64,000 nucleotides of DNA from assembly GCA_017448985.1 (NCBI GenBank), contig JAFSKL010000013.1, forward strand, positions 51,012-115,011, in the 5' to 3' direction. Origin of the DNA: Paludibacteraceae bacterium. Lineage in GTDB: Bacteria > Bacteroidota > Bacteroidia > Bacteroidales > Paludibacteraceae. The notes beneath the pieces are model-generated. The model saw only the letters and a program-made list of their open reading frames with translations, had not been told where the DNA came from and made no database searches. Positions 31,794 to 40,181 of the stretch are shown one piece after another (position 1 is the stretch's first letter; each line of letters starts with the position of its first letter). The position numbers and the translations under genes are program-made.

Positions 31794-34700
31794 ATGAAAA
31801 AATTATTCTTTTTATTTACCCTATCCATCTTCGCCCTCGGCCAGATGTGGGGAGCGAATTACACTTTTAATTCCGGCACAACAATTTACATTGATTGCCG
31901 TAACTTTGCCGATCAGATTAGAATTCCTAAGGCAAATACTAACGGATATGAGGATAACAAAAGAGATGGTAATACAATCTATGCTGTTACCTTTACCGCT
32001 GATGTAACTTGGAGTACCAATAGTACGTTTATGAAGCCTTATCCTGGAGGTTCAAGTCAAAGTGTTAAATTCCAAGTCCCGGGAGATGGTCAAAACTGTG
32101 TTTTAGTAGCTTTTGATGGCAAAAGTTTTTCATGGACAACTTATGATCCAAGTGCTCCATCTGTAGCATTTACTAATACTTTCCCTGCTTCTATAGGGGT
32201 TGGTGAAGAACTTGAGTTCTTGTCAACTCATGTTTCTGCTCAAAATGTAGATAATCCAACTTACACATTCTATGTAAAGAAGGGAAGTGGCAGTTATGGT
32301 TCTGCCGTAAGTTCATACACCTTCAATGAGGGTGGTTCATATACTGTTAAAGTAGAGGTTCGTGAAAATGGGACCGGTGATGCACTAGCTTTTGCCGAAA
32401 AGACTATTGGTTGCACATACACTATATATTTTAAAGATAATTTGAATTGGGGTAAGGTCTATGTTCATTTCTATCCAGACAATCAAACCTTCTCACCTAC
32501 TAATGGTGTTGGTGGAAACGCGGCAGAAATCAATGAAAAGATGAGCCAAATAAGTTCAACTGTTTTCTACCAATATACCTTTATTCCAAGTAAAGATTAC
32601 ACCAAAGTTTGCTTTACTTATTCGAACCAGAATAACTATAATGACTTCTATGACAATCAATGTTCTTGGAGCCCGTCTGGTTTGGATTTTGCAAATGGTC
32701 TTGTTCTGTGGATTCCAGATGGAAGTGCTTCAGAATCGTTGAACAATTGCACCTACTACAATACCGGAACTTGGTCCGTATATCCACCTGTTGACCCAGC
32801 TGTTTCATTCAGTGGTTTATCATCCACTCTCGTTCAGGGACAAAATGTTGTCTTTGCTGCAACTTCCGAAAATGTAACCAATCCTGCATATACCTTCTAT
32901 GTAAAACAAGGCGAAGGCGAATATGGTTCTGCGGTAACAAACTATACTTTTAATACTACAGGTTCATACACTGTGAAGGTTGAAGTAAGGGAAGAAGGTG
33001 CAAGCGGTGTGGCTCTGGCTTATGCAGAACAAAACGTTACTTGCAAAGCGTATTATCTAATGAAGAATAATCGTGATAATAAGGGTGAGCAAGTTGCAGT
33101 ATGTTCTTCCACAAACGGTACAGACATTGTCGCTACCTATTATATTGCTTCTGCCGGCAACTATTATTTTTACGTTACCACAGATCCTGCCTCAAATGCT
33201 AATAACAACTGCGACTATTTGAATGGAAATCAAACTTTGTCGGACGGAGGAAGTGGAAATACCGCTTATTTATACGGAACATCCAACTATGAACATTCCT
33301 ATAAATTAGAAGCTCCTCATCCGGGTGAATACACATTTACACTTATTTTAGGAAGTTCCAATAAGTTCAAATGCGACTACCCTGCCAATACTTCTCCAAG
33401 TGTGGCCTTCAGCGGGCTGCCTGCAACTGTTTCACAAGGACAGGAAGTAACCTTTGCCGCCACGTCGGAATATGTAACCAACCCCACCTACACCTTCTAT
33501 GTTAAGAAAGGAAATGGCGAATATGGTTCTGCGGTAAGTTCTTACACCTTCAATGAGGGCGGTACTTACACCATAAAAGTGGAAGTTCGCGAGAATGGCG
33601 CGGGCGAGGCTCTGGCTTATGCGGAGCAGAATATCGGTTGCACATCCTCTTATTCCGTTTATTTCCGCAACACAGTTAACTGGTCTAATGTGTGGATTCA
33701 CCTCTATACCGACGATAAGACATTCGGCGGTAATGGTGTGGGAAGCAAGAAAGCTTCTGTCAATGCGCAAATGACTTTGGTGGCAAACACCACTGAGTAC
33801 TATGAATATTCCTATGAAGCAGCCGAGCCTTATACCAAGGTTTGCTTCACCAAGGAAGAGCAAAATAACTACGACAACTTCCATAACAACGAATGCTCGT
33901 GGAGCGATTCAGGTTATGATGCAGCCAACGGCCTTCTTCTTTGGACACCGGACCAAAACACAACCTCCAGCATCAATAGTTGCACCTACTACAACACAGG
34001 TAACTGGACGGCTTTTGCTCCGGGTGAGCCGAACGTATCGTTCGTCAACCTGTCTTCCACGATTGCCAAGGGCAGTCACGTTGCGTTCGAAGCAGAAGCA
34101 CTCAACGTCTCCAATCCGACCTTCCGTTTCTACGTAAAACAAGGCGAAGGCGAGTACGGTGCTGCCGTAACAGCATTTGACTTCAACGACGAAGGTGCTT
34201 ATACCGTCAAGGTGGAAGTCCGCTCCAACGACTCCGGCGATGCACTGGCTTATGCGGAGCAGAATGTTACCTGTGCTACCCATTATACCGTTTACTTCAA
34301 GAACACTCCGGGCTGGGCAAATGTCTATGTACACTTCTACTCCGACAGCCAGACATTCGGTAACAATGGTGTAGGTGGTCAAGATGCTCTTCTTCAGGCA
34401 CAGATGGAGCAAATTGGCACCAGCGACATCTATACCTATTCATTCACTTCCAGCGTTGAGTATATTAAGGTTTGCTTCACAAGAGATGAGCAATTCAACT
34501 ACGGACAATTCCATAACAACCAGTGCTCTTGGAGCGATGCTGGTCTGAACTACGCCACCAATGAGATTCTCTGGATACCGAATGGAATTATTTCCCAGAA
34601 CATCAATAGTTGCCCCTACTACGACGGTAAATGGTTTGTTTATCCGTACGCTGAGGCAGTAGTTGCATTTATCAGTCTTCCGGCAGAAGTGGAAAACGGA

Positions 34701-36167
34701 CAAGCCATCAATCTTGCCAACTATGTGGTATCTATGAATGTGGCAGATCCTGCATACACCTTCTATGCAAAACAAGGTAGTGACGCATATTCAGAAATTA
34801 CCAATCCTTACACTTTCCCAGCTACGGGAACCTATTCAGTCAAAGTGGAAGTGCGTGAGAACGGTGAGGCAGGTAGTGCTCTGGCATATGACGAAGCAGA
34901 GATAACCGTTCCTTTGATTGGTACTGAGTTCTTCCTCGCAGGTTCGTTCAATAACTGGAGCACATCCGCTAACTGCTTCCGCAAAGCCACCAACGACGCC
35001 GAAGAAGCATCTGTTACCATTACTATCAATGAGTACAGCGATATTACATTCAAAGTAATAGAAAGTAATAATTGGATTGGAGCAACCGATTTGACTCTGG
35101 ATAAGGACCACAACAGCGTAACTTTAGGAAACGAGTCGTTAAACAATATCCATCTCACTCCTTATGCAGCCGGTGACTATATCTTCACCCTCAATCTGAA
35201 TACCCGATTGCTGACAGTTACTTATCCGGAGGGAGCTCCGATGCCTACTGAATGTAACATATTCGCTGCTGGTGACTTCAACGATTGGGCACAAAGTAGC
35301 AGTTCGTATAAGTTCACGGTGGATGGGGACGCTGCTACGCTGACGTTACAGAACCTTGAAGCCGACAATGACTATGAGTTCAAACTCATTTATAACGGTG
35401 CTTGGTTAGGTGCGGATTACGTGATCAAGTACCATTATAACTGGGAAATCGCGTTTGCTGAAAGCACTTCCGCCAATGCCGTTCTCAAGACTTTCAAGGC
35501 TGGTAACTATATTTTGACATTCACTATCTCGACCGGTCTGCTTACTGTTACCTATCCGACTGATGGTCTGGAAACAAAACAAGTGGAGATTCTTGCTCAA
35601 GCAGGAGGCTATGCTACCTTCTACAGCAACAAGGGATGGGATTATCCATCGGAAGTGGAAGCGTATTATGTAAGCGGTGTAACTGAAAGTGGCAATTTGA
35701 CTATGGTTCCGTTGCAAGGTTATATCCCTGCTTGGGTTCCCGTTATCCTCCATGCGACGCCCGAAACTTACACTTTCTACGAGTGCGACGACGAGACATG
35801 GATCGACGGTAACATGCTGAAAGGCACTATTGCGAACGAAACCATCAACAACGACAATGTGCACTATATCATGACGCTCAGCAACGGTGTGCCTGGATTG
35901 TACTGGCCGTACGGCACCGACAAAGGTGTTGGCGCGTTTGAGAACAAAGCTGGTAAGGCTTATTTGGAAGTCCCCGTTACCACTCCTATTCCTGCGCCCG
36001 TCATCGCACGTCGCGGTTATCTGTTCACCGACCCGAGCAATGTGCCGACTGACATAGACAATGTACAAAGTGACAAGTTACAAAGTACAAAAGTCATCCT
36101 CAACGGACAACTGCTCATCATCCGTGATGGCAAAATCTACAACGCACAAGGTGCAGTTGTAAAGTGA
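31794..36167 (+). CDS. Large secreted protein with repeated starch-binding-like and PKD-like modules (1457 residues)
   Basis: A signal peptide (M-K-K-L-F-F-L-F-T-L, end M-W-G-A) is followed by alternating modules. About five PKD/Ig-like units carry T-F-Y-V-K-x-G and Y-T-V-K-V-E-V-R. Three starch-binding-module-like units carry V-Y-V-H-F-Y and C-F-T-x-x-E-Q-N-N-Y, with W residues placed for stacking. Two C-terminal units carry F-x-A-G-x-F-N-x-W, of the glycogen/starch-binding sort. The tail reads L-L-I-I-R-D-G-K-I-Y-N-A-Q-G-A, a common end in secreted Bacteroidales proteins that may act as a sorting signal. ATG 31794 is chosen for the signal peptide. A heptamer tract encodes the residues just before the tail. 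Surface binding of alpha-glucans is a reasonable guess. Confidence 0.8.
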   Translation: MKKLFFLFTLSIFALGQMWGANYTFNSGTTIYIDCRNFADQIRIPKANTNGYEDNKRDGNTIYAVTFTADVTWSTNSTFMKPYPGGSSQSVKFQVPGDGQNCVLVAFDGKSFSWTTYDPSAPSVAFTNTFPASIGVGEELEFLSTHVSAQNVDNPTYTFYVKKGSGSYGSAVSSYTFNEGGSYTVKVEVRENGTGDALAFAEKTIGCTYTIYFKDNLNWGKVYVHFYPDNQTFSPTNGVGGNAAEINEKMSQISSTVFYQYTFIPSKDYTKVCFTYSNQNNYNDFYDNQCSWSPSGLDFANGLVLWIPDGSASESLNNCTYYNTGTWSVYPPVDPAVSFSGLSSTLVQGQNVVFAATSENVTNPAYTFYVKQGEGEYGSAVTNYTFNTTGSYTVKVEVREEGASGVALAYAEQNVTCKAYYLMKNNRDNKGEQVAVCSSTNGTDIVATYYIASAGNYYFYVTTDPASNANNNCDYLNGNQTLSDGGSGNTAYLYGTSNYEHSYKLEAPHPGEYTFTLILGSSNKFKCDYPANTSPSVAFSGLPATVSQGQEVTFAATSEYVTNPTYTFYVKKGNGEYGSAVSSYTFNEGGTYTIKVEVRENGAGEALAYAEQNIGCTSSYSVYFRNTVNWSNVWIHLYTDDKTFGGNGVGSKKASVNAQMTLVANTTEYYEYSYEAAEPYTKVCFTKEEQNNYDNFHNNECSWSDSGYDAANGLLLWTPDQNTTSSINSCTYYNTGNWTAFAPGEPNVSFVNLSSTIAKGSHVAFEAEALNVSNPTFRFYVKQGEGEYGAAVTAFDFNDEGAYTVKVEVRSNDSGDALAYAEQNVTCATHYTVYFKNTPGWANVYVHFYSDSQTFGNNGVGGQDALLQAQMEQIGTSDIYTYSFTSSVEYIKVCFTRDEQFNYGQFHNNQCSWSDAGLNYATNEILWIPNGIISQNINSCPYYDGKWFVYPYAEAVVAFISLPAEVENGQAINLANYVVSMNVADPAYTFYAKQGSDAYSEITNPYTFPATGTYSVKVEVRENGEAGSALAYDEAEITVPLIGTEFFLAGSFNNWSTSANCFRKATNDAEEASVTITINEYSDITFKVIESNNWIGATDLTLDKDHNSVTLGNESLNNIHLTPYAAGDYIFTLNLNTRLLTVTYPEGAPMPTECNIFAAGDFNDWAQSSSSYKFTVDGDAATLTLQNLEADNDYEFKLIYNGAWLGADYVIKYHYNWEIAFAESTSANAVLKTFKAGNYILTFTISTGLLTVTYPTDGLETKQVEILAQAGGYATFYSNKGWDYPSEVEAYYVSGVTESGNLTMVPLQGYIPAWVPVILHATPETYTFYECDDETWIDGNMLKGTIANETINNDNVHYIMTLSNGVPGLYWPYGTDKGVGAFENKAGKAYLEVPVTTPIPAPVIARRGYLFTDPSNVPTDIDNVQSDKLQSTKVILNGQLLIIRDGKIYNAQGAVVK
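36057..36093. repeat. Heptamer repeat near the C-terminus of the 31794 gene
   Basis: Units GACAATG, TACAAAG, TGACAAG, TTACAAAG, TACAAAAG. In frame, encoding D-N-V-Q-S-D-K-L-Q-S-T-K just before the conserved tail. Confidence 0.88.
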
Positions 36168-36209
36168 ACACTGACCGATTAATAATTCCAGAAGAGAAAG
36201 GAAAAGATT

Positions 36210-36350
36210 ATGAAAAAGTATATGATTCCTGCCATGGATATTGTGGCAATAGAAACAAAGTTGTGTCAAGGTATAGCGACGCAGAGCGGATATGGTGATG
36301 AAAATGGACCGCAGTTCGCTCCCAGTCGTGGGGACAAAATATATTTGTGA
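36210..36350 (+). CDS. Small peptide of 46 residues in surface locus B
   Basis: It starts M-K-K-Y-M-I-P-A-M-D-I-V and ends in a Gly/Asp-rich polar tail (G-Y-G-D-E-N-G-P). It has no true signal peptide. Short Bacteroidales genes of the M-K-K-Y-x-x-P-A-x-x-V type with a polar tail are something I have seen before, but I know of no function. An AGAGAAAGG stretch lies about 10 bp upstream. It sits 42 bp after the 1457-residue gene and before an 11-bp hairpin, so it probably ends that transcript. Confidence 0.65.
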   Translation: MKKYMIPAMDIVAIETKLCQGIATQSGYGDENGPQFAPSRGDKIYL

Positions 36351-36379
36351 TCGCTTAAGTTTCTGACGTGTGAAAATTT

Positions 36380-36415
36380 CCAAAGCACCCGCATCATCGA
36401 ATATGGGTGCTTTGG
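36380..36415 (+). terminator. Perfect 11-bp hairpin between the two halves of locus B
   Basis: CCAAAGCACCC (36380-36390) pairs with GGGTGCTTTGG (36405-36415). No U-run follows, so it may attenuate rather than fully stop transcription into the barrel operon. Confidence 0.6.
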
Positions 36416-36431
36416 AGAATATAAATATACC

Positions 36432-38240
36432 ATGGCAAAAATCCTGTTTTCTTTGAGATATGTACTATTATTGGTTGTCGGATTATTGATATCCATATCC
36501 GCTTTGCCGGCAAGTAAGTCCAAGTACAACCCGTTTACCAAGTCGTACAAGAATGTTCGACTGGAACAGGTCTTGAATGATTTACAATCGAAAACGGGTT
36601 ATAAGATTCAGTATATTGAGGAAGATCTTGACCTCAACAAGCGTGTCACGGGCAAATTCAAGAATCAGTCCGCCCGTGCCGTCCTGCGCAAAGTACTGGA
36701 CAAAGATTTGCAAGTGACTGTCAAAAAGGGAGTTATCACCATCAGCAAGAAACCTGCGCCTCCCCAAGAGATAAAGATCTCAGCTGTTGCGCCATCCCGT
36801 GTGGAGGATGATTCGCTCATGTCCATAACCGTGTATGAGGACACCACCTATACCATTCAATGCAAAACCGTAACGAGAGAATTGCAGGGACAAGAGGTGG
36901 AGCAACCCGGTCATAACGCCAAAGGCCATTACCTGCAAGGTTTTGCCGGAATCGGCTATGCGCGGTTGGGTTACAAGCCTTTTCGCGAGCAGGACACTGC
37001 TAATGGCGGTGCAGGAGCTACTCTCGGGCTCAACTACGCGTATTATTTCCACGAGAACTGGGGCGTGACGGCCGGTGCCGGATTCGATTATTACGGCGAC
37101 CGTGCAGTCATCGGCGCCTGCTATGAATGGAGCGGCCAGGGAGACAGTGACGGTGAGTTATACACCCACCGAGTTTACGGTCACGGATGGACGGAGAAGC
37201 AAAACGTGGGAATGGTGAACATTCCCGTTGGTGTCCAGATGATGTACCCTTTGAACAAGGAAGAGCAACCGCTCAAACTATATGCCGGAGCGGGATTGCA
37301 AGTGGGGTTGCCTGTATGGAAGATATACCGCCTGTCCCATGGTACAATCGAGCACCGCGGCTGGTACCCGCAGTGGAACATGGAGATACACGACCAGACG
37401 GATCGCGACTTCTACTACGAGAGTGTGGATAACTTCAGCAAAGAATCCAAGGCGCTGCAACTTAAGTCTGTGGCAGTGGGTGTATTTGCAGAAATAGGAA
37501 TAGACATTCCTGTAGCGGAGCAATGGGATATCATGGTAGGCGCTTTTGCCAAAGTGACATGCAACAATATGTATAACGGTAACAACCGCGACCTGGGGTG
37601 GGCAGGCAGCAGTTTTACCCAGTATGTCCCTGATGCCAGCGGTACGCCGCAACCCGTTTCCCACGATTTTATGAATCCCTATGAGGGCTACACCAACTCC
37701 AACGAGGTGAAAGCCGTCCGTCCCTGGATGGTGGGTGTCAAAGCCGGTTTCAACTGGCATCCCCAACCGAAAACCAAACCCGTTGCACCGGAATATGAGC
37801 GTTTGCAGATATGCGACACGACGATGAGTCTTTCTGAACGGCGCGACACGGTCATGAAGACGCAGCCCGCGGCCGCACAGAAGATTGCCATATTGATGGA
37901 ACGTGCCATCATATGGTTTGATCTTGACAGCTGGGTGCCCAAATTGGAACCCGCTGATATCATTGACCGCATCGCTGCTATCTTGATTGAGAACCCCGAC
38001 CAACACATCCTCGTAAACGGTCACGCTTCCAGCGAAGGTAATGAAACGCATAACCAGATGCTGAGTGACAAACGTGCCGAGGCCGTAGTTAACCTACTGC
38101 TCAAAAATGGTGTTCGTCCTGAACAAATAACCAGCAAAGGCTACAGCTCCAGTATCCAATACACAGAGGAAGATACGGAAACTAATCCGCACAACATATC
38201 TCTTGACAGACGTGTCGAAATAATTCCTGTTGAAAACTGA
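36432..38240 (+). CDS. STN - beta-barrel - OmpA fusion protein (locus B)
   Basis: A 602-residue protein. Signal peptide (to about 27); STN (secretin/TonB short N-terminal) domain at about 35-105 with V-R-L-E-Q-V-L-N-D-L, K-I-Q-Y and G-V-I-T-I-S-K-K; then a barrel region (about 155-450) paralogous to that at 4988 (G-H-Y-L-Q, Y-Y-F-H-E-N-W-G-V, S-D-G-E-L-Y-T-H, G-W-Y-P-Q-W-N). A C-terminal OmpA domain (about 490-600) follows with I-W-F-D-L-D-S, G-H-A-S-S-E-G and R-R-V-E-I. STN domains usually take part in signalling by TonB-dependent or secretin-type channels, so their union with a barrel and an OmpA anchor is uncommon. It leads a tight run of three further genes. Confidence 0.82.
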   Translation: MAKILFSLRYVLLLVVGLLISISALPASKSKYNPFTKSYKNVRLEQVLNDLQSKTGYKIQYIEEDLDLNKRVTGKFKNQSARAVLRKVLDKDLQVTVKKGVITISKKPAPPQEIKISAVAPSRVEDDSLMSITVYEDTTYTIQCKTVTRELQGQEVEQPGHNAKGHYLQGFAGIGYARLGYKPFREQDTANGGAGATLGLNYAYYFHENWGVTAGAGFDYYGDRAVIGACYEWSGQGDSDGELYTHRVYGHGWTEKQNVGMVNIPVGVQMMYPLNKEEQPLKLYAGAGLQVGLPVWKIYRLSHGTIEHRGWYPQWNMEIHDQTDRDFYYESVDNFSKESKALQLKSVAVGVFAEIGIDIPVAEQWDIMVGAFAKVTCNNMYNGNNRDLGWAGSSFTQYVPDASGTPQPVSHDFMNPYEGYTNSNEVKAVRPWMVGVKAGFNWHPQPKTKPVAPEYERLQICDTTMSLSERRDTVMKTQPAAAQKIAILMERAIIWFDLDSWVPKLEPADIIDRIAAILIENPDQHILVNGHASSEGNETHNQMLSDKRAEAVVNLLLKNGVRPEQITSKGYSSSIQYTEEDTETNPHNISLDRRVEIIPVEN

Positions 38241-38251
38241 AAACGGAAAAT
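38231..38251. repeat. Heptamer repeat, 3 units, at a gene junction
   Basis: Units TGAAAAC, TGAAAAC, GGAAAAT. The first two supply the stop (TGA 38238-38240) of the barrel gene; the next start follows 6 bp after the tract. Confidence 0.92.
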
Positions 38252-38256
38252 CGGAT

Positions 38257-40173
38257 ATGAAAAAGATAGTTTGTTTGATATTCATGAGCCTTGCCGCTCT
38301 CGGTATATACGCGGAAAGAATACCCTATCAATCCGTCGTTTACCTGGACGTATCCCAAGAGTGGTGTTGCAAGACCACCTATGCCGTATGCACGTCCTCC
38401 GGAGGCGATGTCGCCCGTATCATGCAACCCGTTGAGGGGGAAGACGGTGTCTATACCTATACTGTCACCATGCATGACGGAATGCAGGAGAATTTCCGTT
38501 TCGGGTATTCCGAACAAGTCGTTACGAAGGACCAAAGTGGTTGGAGCGGTTTCACGACAAAAGACCACGACGGCAAATGGTCGGCAGCAAAACCGTATTA
38601 TATAGTGACCGGCTCCAACGGTAGCGGTTATTGGGCGGCGGAACCCTCTTCCGGAGGAACGACAACGCTGGACAGTATCGTTGTTACCACACCTATTTCT
38701 TGTATTGACAGCACCTATGACGTTGTTGTAAGCATATATTTCACCGGTATGCCGTGCAGTATCAGCATGACCGGAGACCAATGGAACGAGCCCGTTAAGA
38801 CAACGCGTATCAACAAACCGCTGGTCATCAAAAAGAAAGAAATCAAAGGTACAGCCGGTGAGAACCACAACGTTTCTGTAACCCTCTATTCCTCCAAGAC
38901 ATACACCGGCGAGATTGCCACACTGACGCAATCCTATGTGTCTCCTGATATCGAATGTGAGGCAGAGTATGAGCTGGGTGACATGTGCACCGACGAAGCA
39001 GTCACTCTTTCCACGGATGCCATCGGGGATGTGTACCGATGGTCCACCGGTGAATCTGGCACCTCGATCGAATACACGCCTTCCATTGGCAAACAGGACA
39101 TTACGGTGGAGATATATAAATCGGTGCTGCAACCTGAACAGAATCTGATGGCTAACGGTGACTTTGAATCCAATCCGCCGGAAGGATTTACCAGTGACTA
39201 CCACTATGTAGGATGGGACAAGAGCGATTATTATTCCAGTCACGGAGGAGAAAGCAACCTCTATGTCATCACCTCCAATGCTAATTACTTTTGGCGGGAC
39301 TTCGCGCCGATTGAACCGCATGGAGGCAGTTACTACGCACTCTTTGACGCCGGTAAAGACGGCTATGCATGGAAAGCAACTACTACGGACAATCCCGAAC
39401 TGAAGATACAGAAAGACTCCGTCTATTTGTTTAGTTACTGGGCCGCCTACCCCAATATCGCATCCAATAATAGTCCCGCTATACTGCAATTCGAAATCAA
39501 ATATCAGGATGGAAACGGATCAATGCAGACACAATTATTAGGCTCGCAATACAAACTCGGTCAAGAAGAAGAAATGAACGGCTGGTATCAGCAGACTGTC
39601 AGTTGGAAAGCGCCTTGCGATGCCGATTATGTGGAGATTGGCGTGAAAGACCTTAATGACGCTTCCGGTGGCAACGACTTCTGTCTGGATGATATTATGT
39701 TCCAGCAAGCCTCTACGACGAACCGCGTACTTGTGCACAGGGATATTTTCCACATCAACGGTATTGATTGCAGTTCCGTTCCACCCGTGGAGCCGGAATG
39801 TAACGACAACTGGTTGCGTACAAAGTGGGCGGATATGATATTTGTGGATAATAGTGCCGGCGATTTTGTTCGTTATCAGTGGTATATCAATGGCCAAGAA
39901 ATTGAGGGAGCTACTGAACAATACTACCGTGCAGAGCAGAACATTTCTTCTTCAACAGATCTTTACTCTGTCAGAATGTGGAAAGCGGACGGCACTATAG
40001 TTGAAAGCTGTGAAAAGATGTTCTCCGAAATCAATCCCAGCCACAACGAATATCCTGCCAATGCACAACTGCAGGAAACTGGTCGACGCATGTATCTCAT
40101 CGGAAGCCATTTTAGAATAGTTGTAACCTATTACGAAGACGGAAGTGTCAAACCGAGAAAAGAAATATATTAG
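38257..40173 (+). CDS. Secreted modular protein with shared C-terminal domain (638 residues, locus B)
   Basis: A signal peptide (M-K-K-I-V-C-L-I-F, end I-Y-A) comes first. An N-terminal module (to about 130) with W-W/Y-W pairs ends in G-S-G-Y-W-A-A. A beta region with C-I-D-S-T-Y-D-V follows. The carbohydrate-binding-like domain (about 300-490) carries N-L-M-A-N-G-D-F-E, Y-Y-A-L-F-D-A-G and N-D-F-C-L-D-D-I. The C-terminal domain (about 521-638) has K-W-A-D-M-I-F-V-D-N and Y-Q-W-Y and ends Y-E-D-G-S-V-K-P-R-K. It parallels the 40182 protein domain by domain and shares the last two domains with the giant at 6515. It lies directly after the STN-barrel-OmpA gene. Probably a surface or exported glycan-binding protein. 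Confidence 0.78.
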   Translation: MKKIVCLIFMSLAALGIYAERIPYQSVVYLDVSQEWCCKTTYAVCTSSGGDVARIMQPVEGEDGVYTYTVTMHDGMQENFRFGYSEQVVTKDQSGWSGFTTKDHDGKWSAAKPYYIVTGSNGSGYWAAEPSSGGTTTLDSIVVTTPISCIDSTYDVVVSIYFTGMPCSISMTGDQWNEPVKTTRINKPLVIKKKEIKGTAGENHNVSVTLYSSKTYTGEIATLTQSYVSPDIECEAEYELGDMCTDEAVTLSTDAIGDVYRWSTGESGTSIEYTPSIGKQDITVEIYKSVLQPEQNLMANGDFESNPPEGFTSDYHYVGWDKSDYYSSHGGESNLYVITSNANYFWRDFAPIEPHGGSYYALFDAGKDGYAWKATTTDNPELKIQKDSVYLFSYWAAYPNIASNNSPAILQFEIKYQDGNGSMQTQLLGSQYKLGQEEEMNGWYQQTVSWKAPCDADYVEIGVKDLNDASGGNDFCLDDIMFQQASTTNRVLVHRDIFHINGIDCSSVPPVEPECNDNWLRTKWADMIFVDNSAGDFVRYQWYINGQEIEGATEQYYRAEQNISSSTDLYSVRMWKADGTIVESCEKMFSEINPSHNEYPANAQLQETGRRMYLIGSHFRIVVTYYEDGSVKPRKEIY

Positions 40174-40181
40174 ATAGATGT

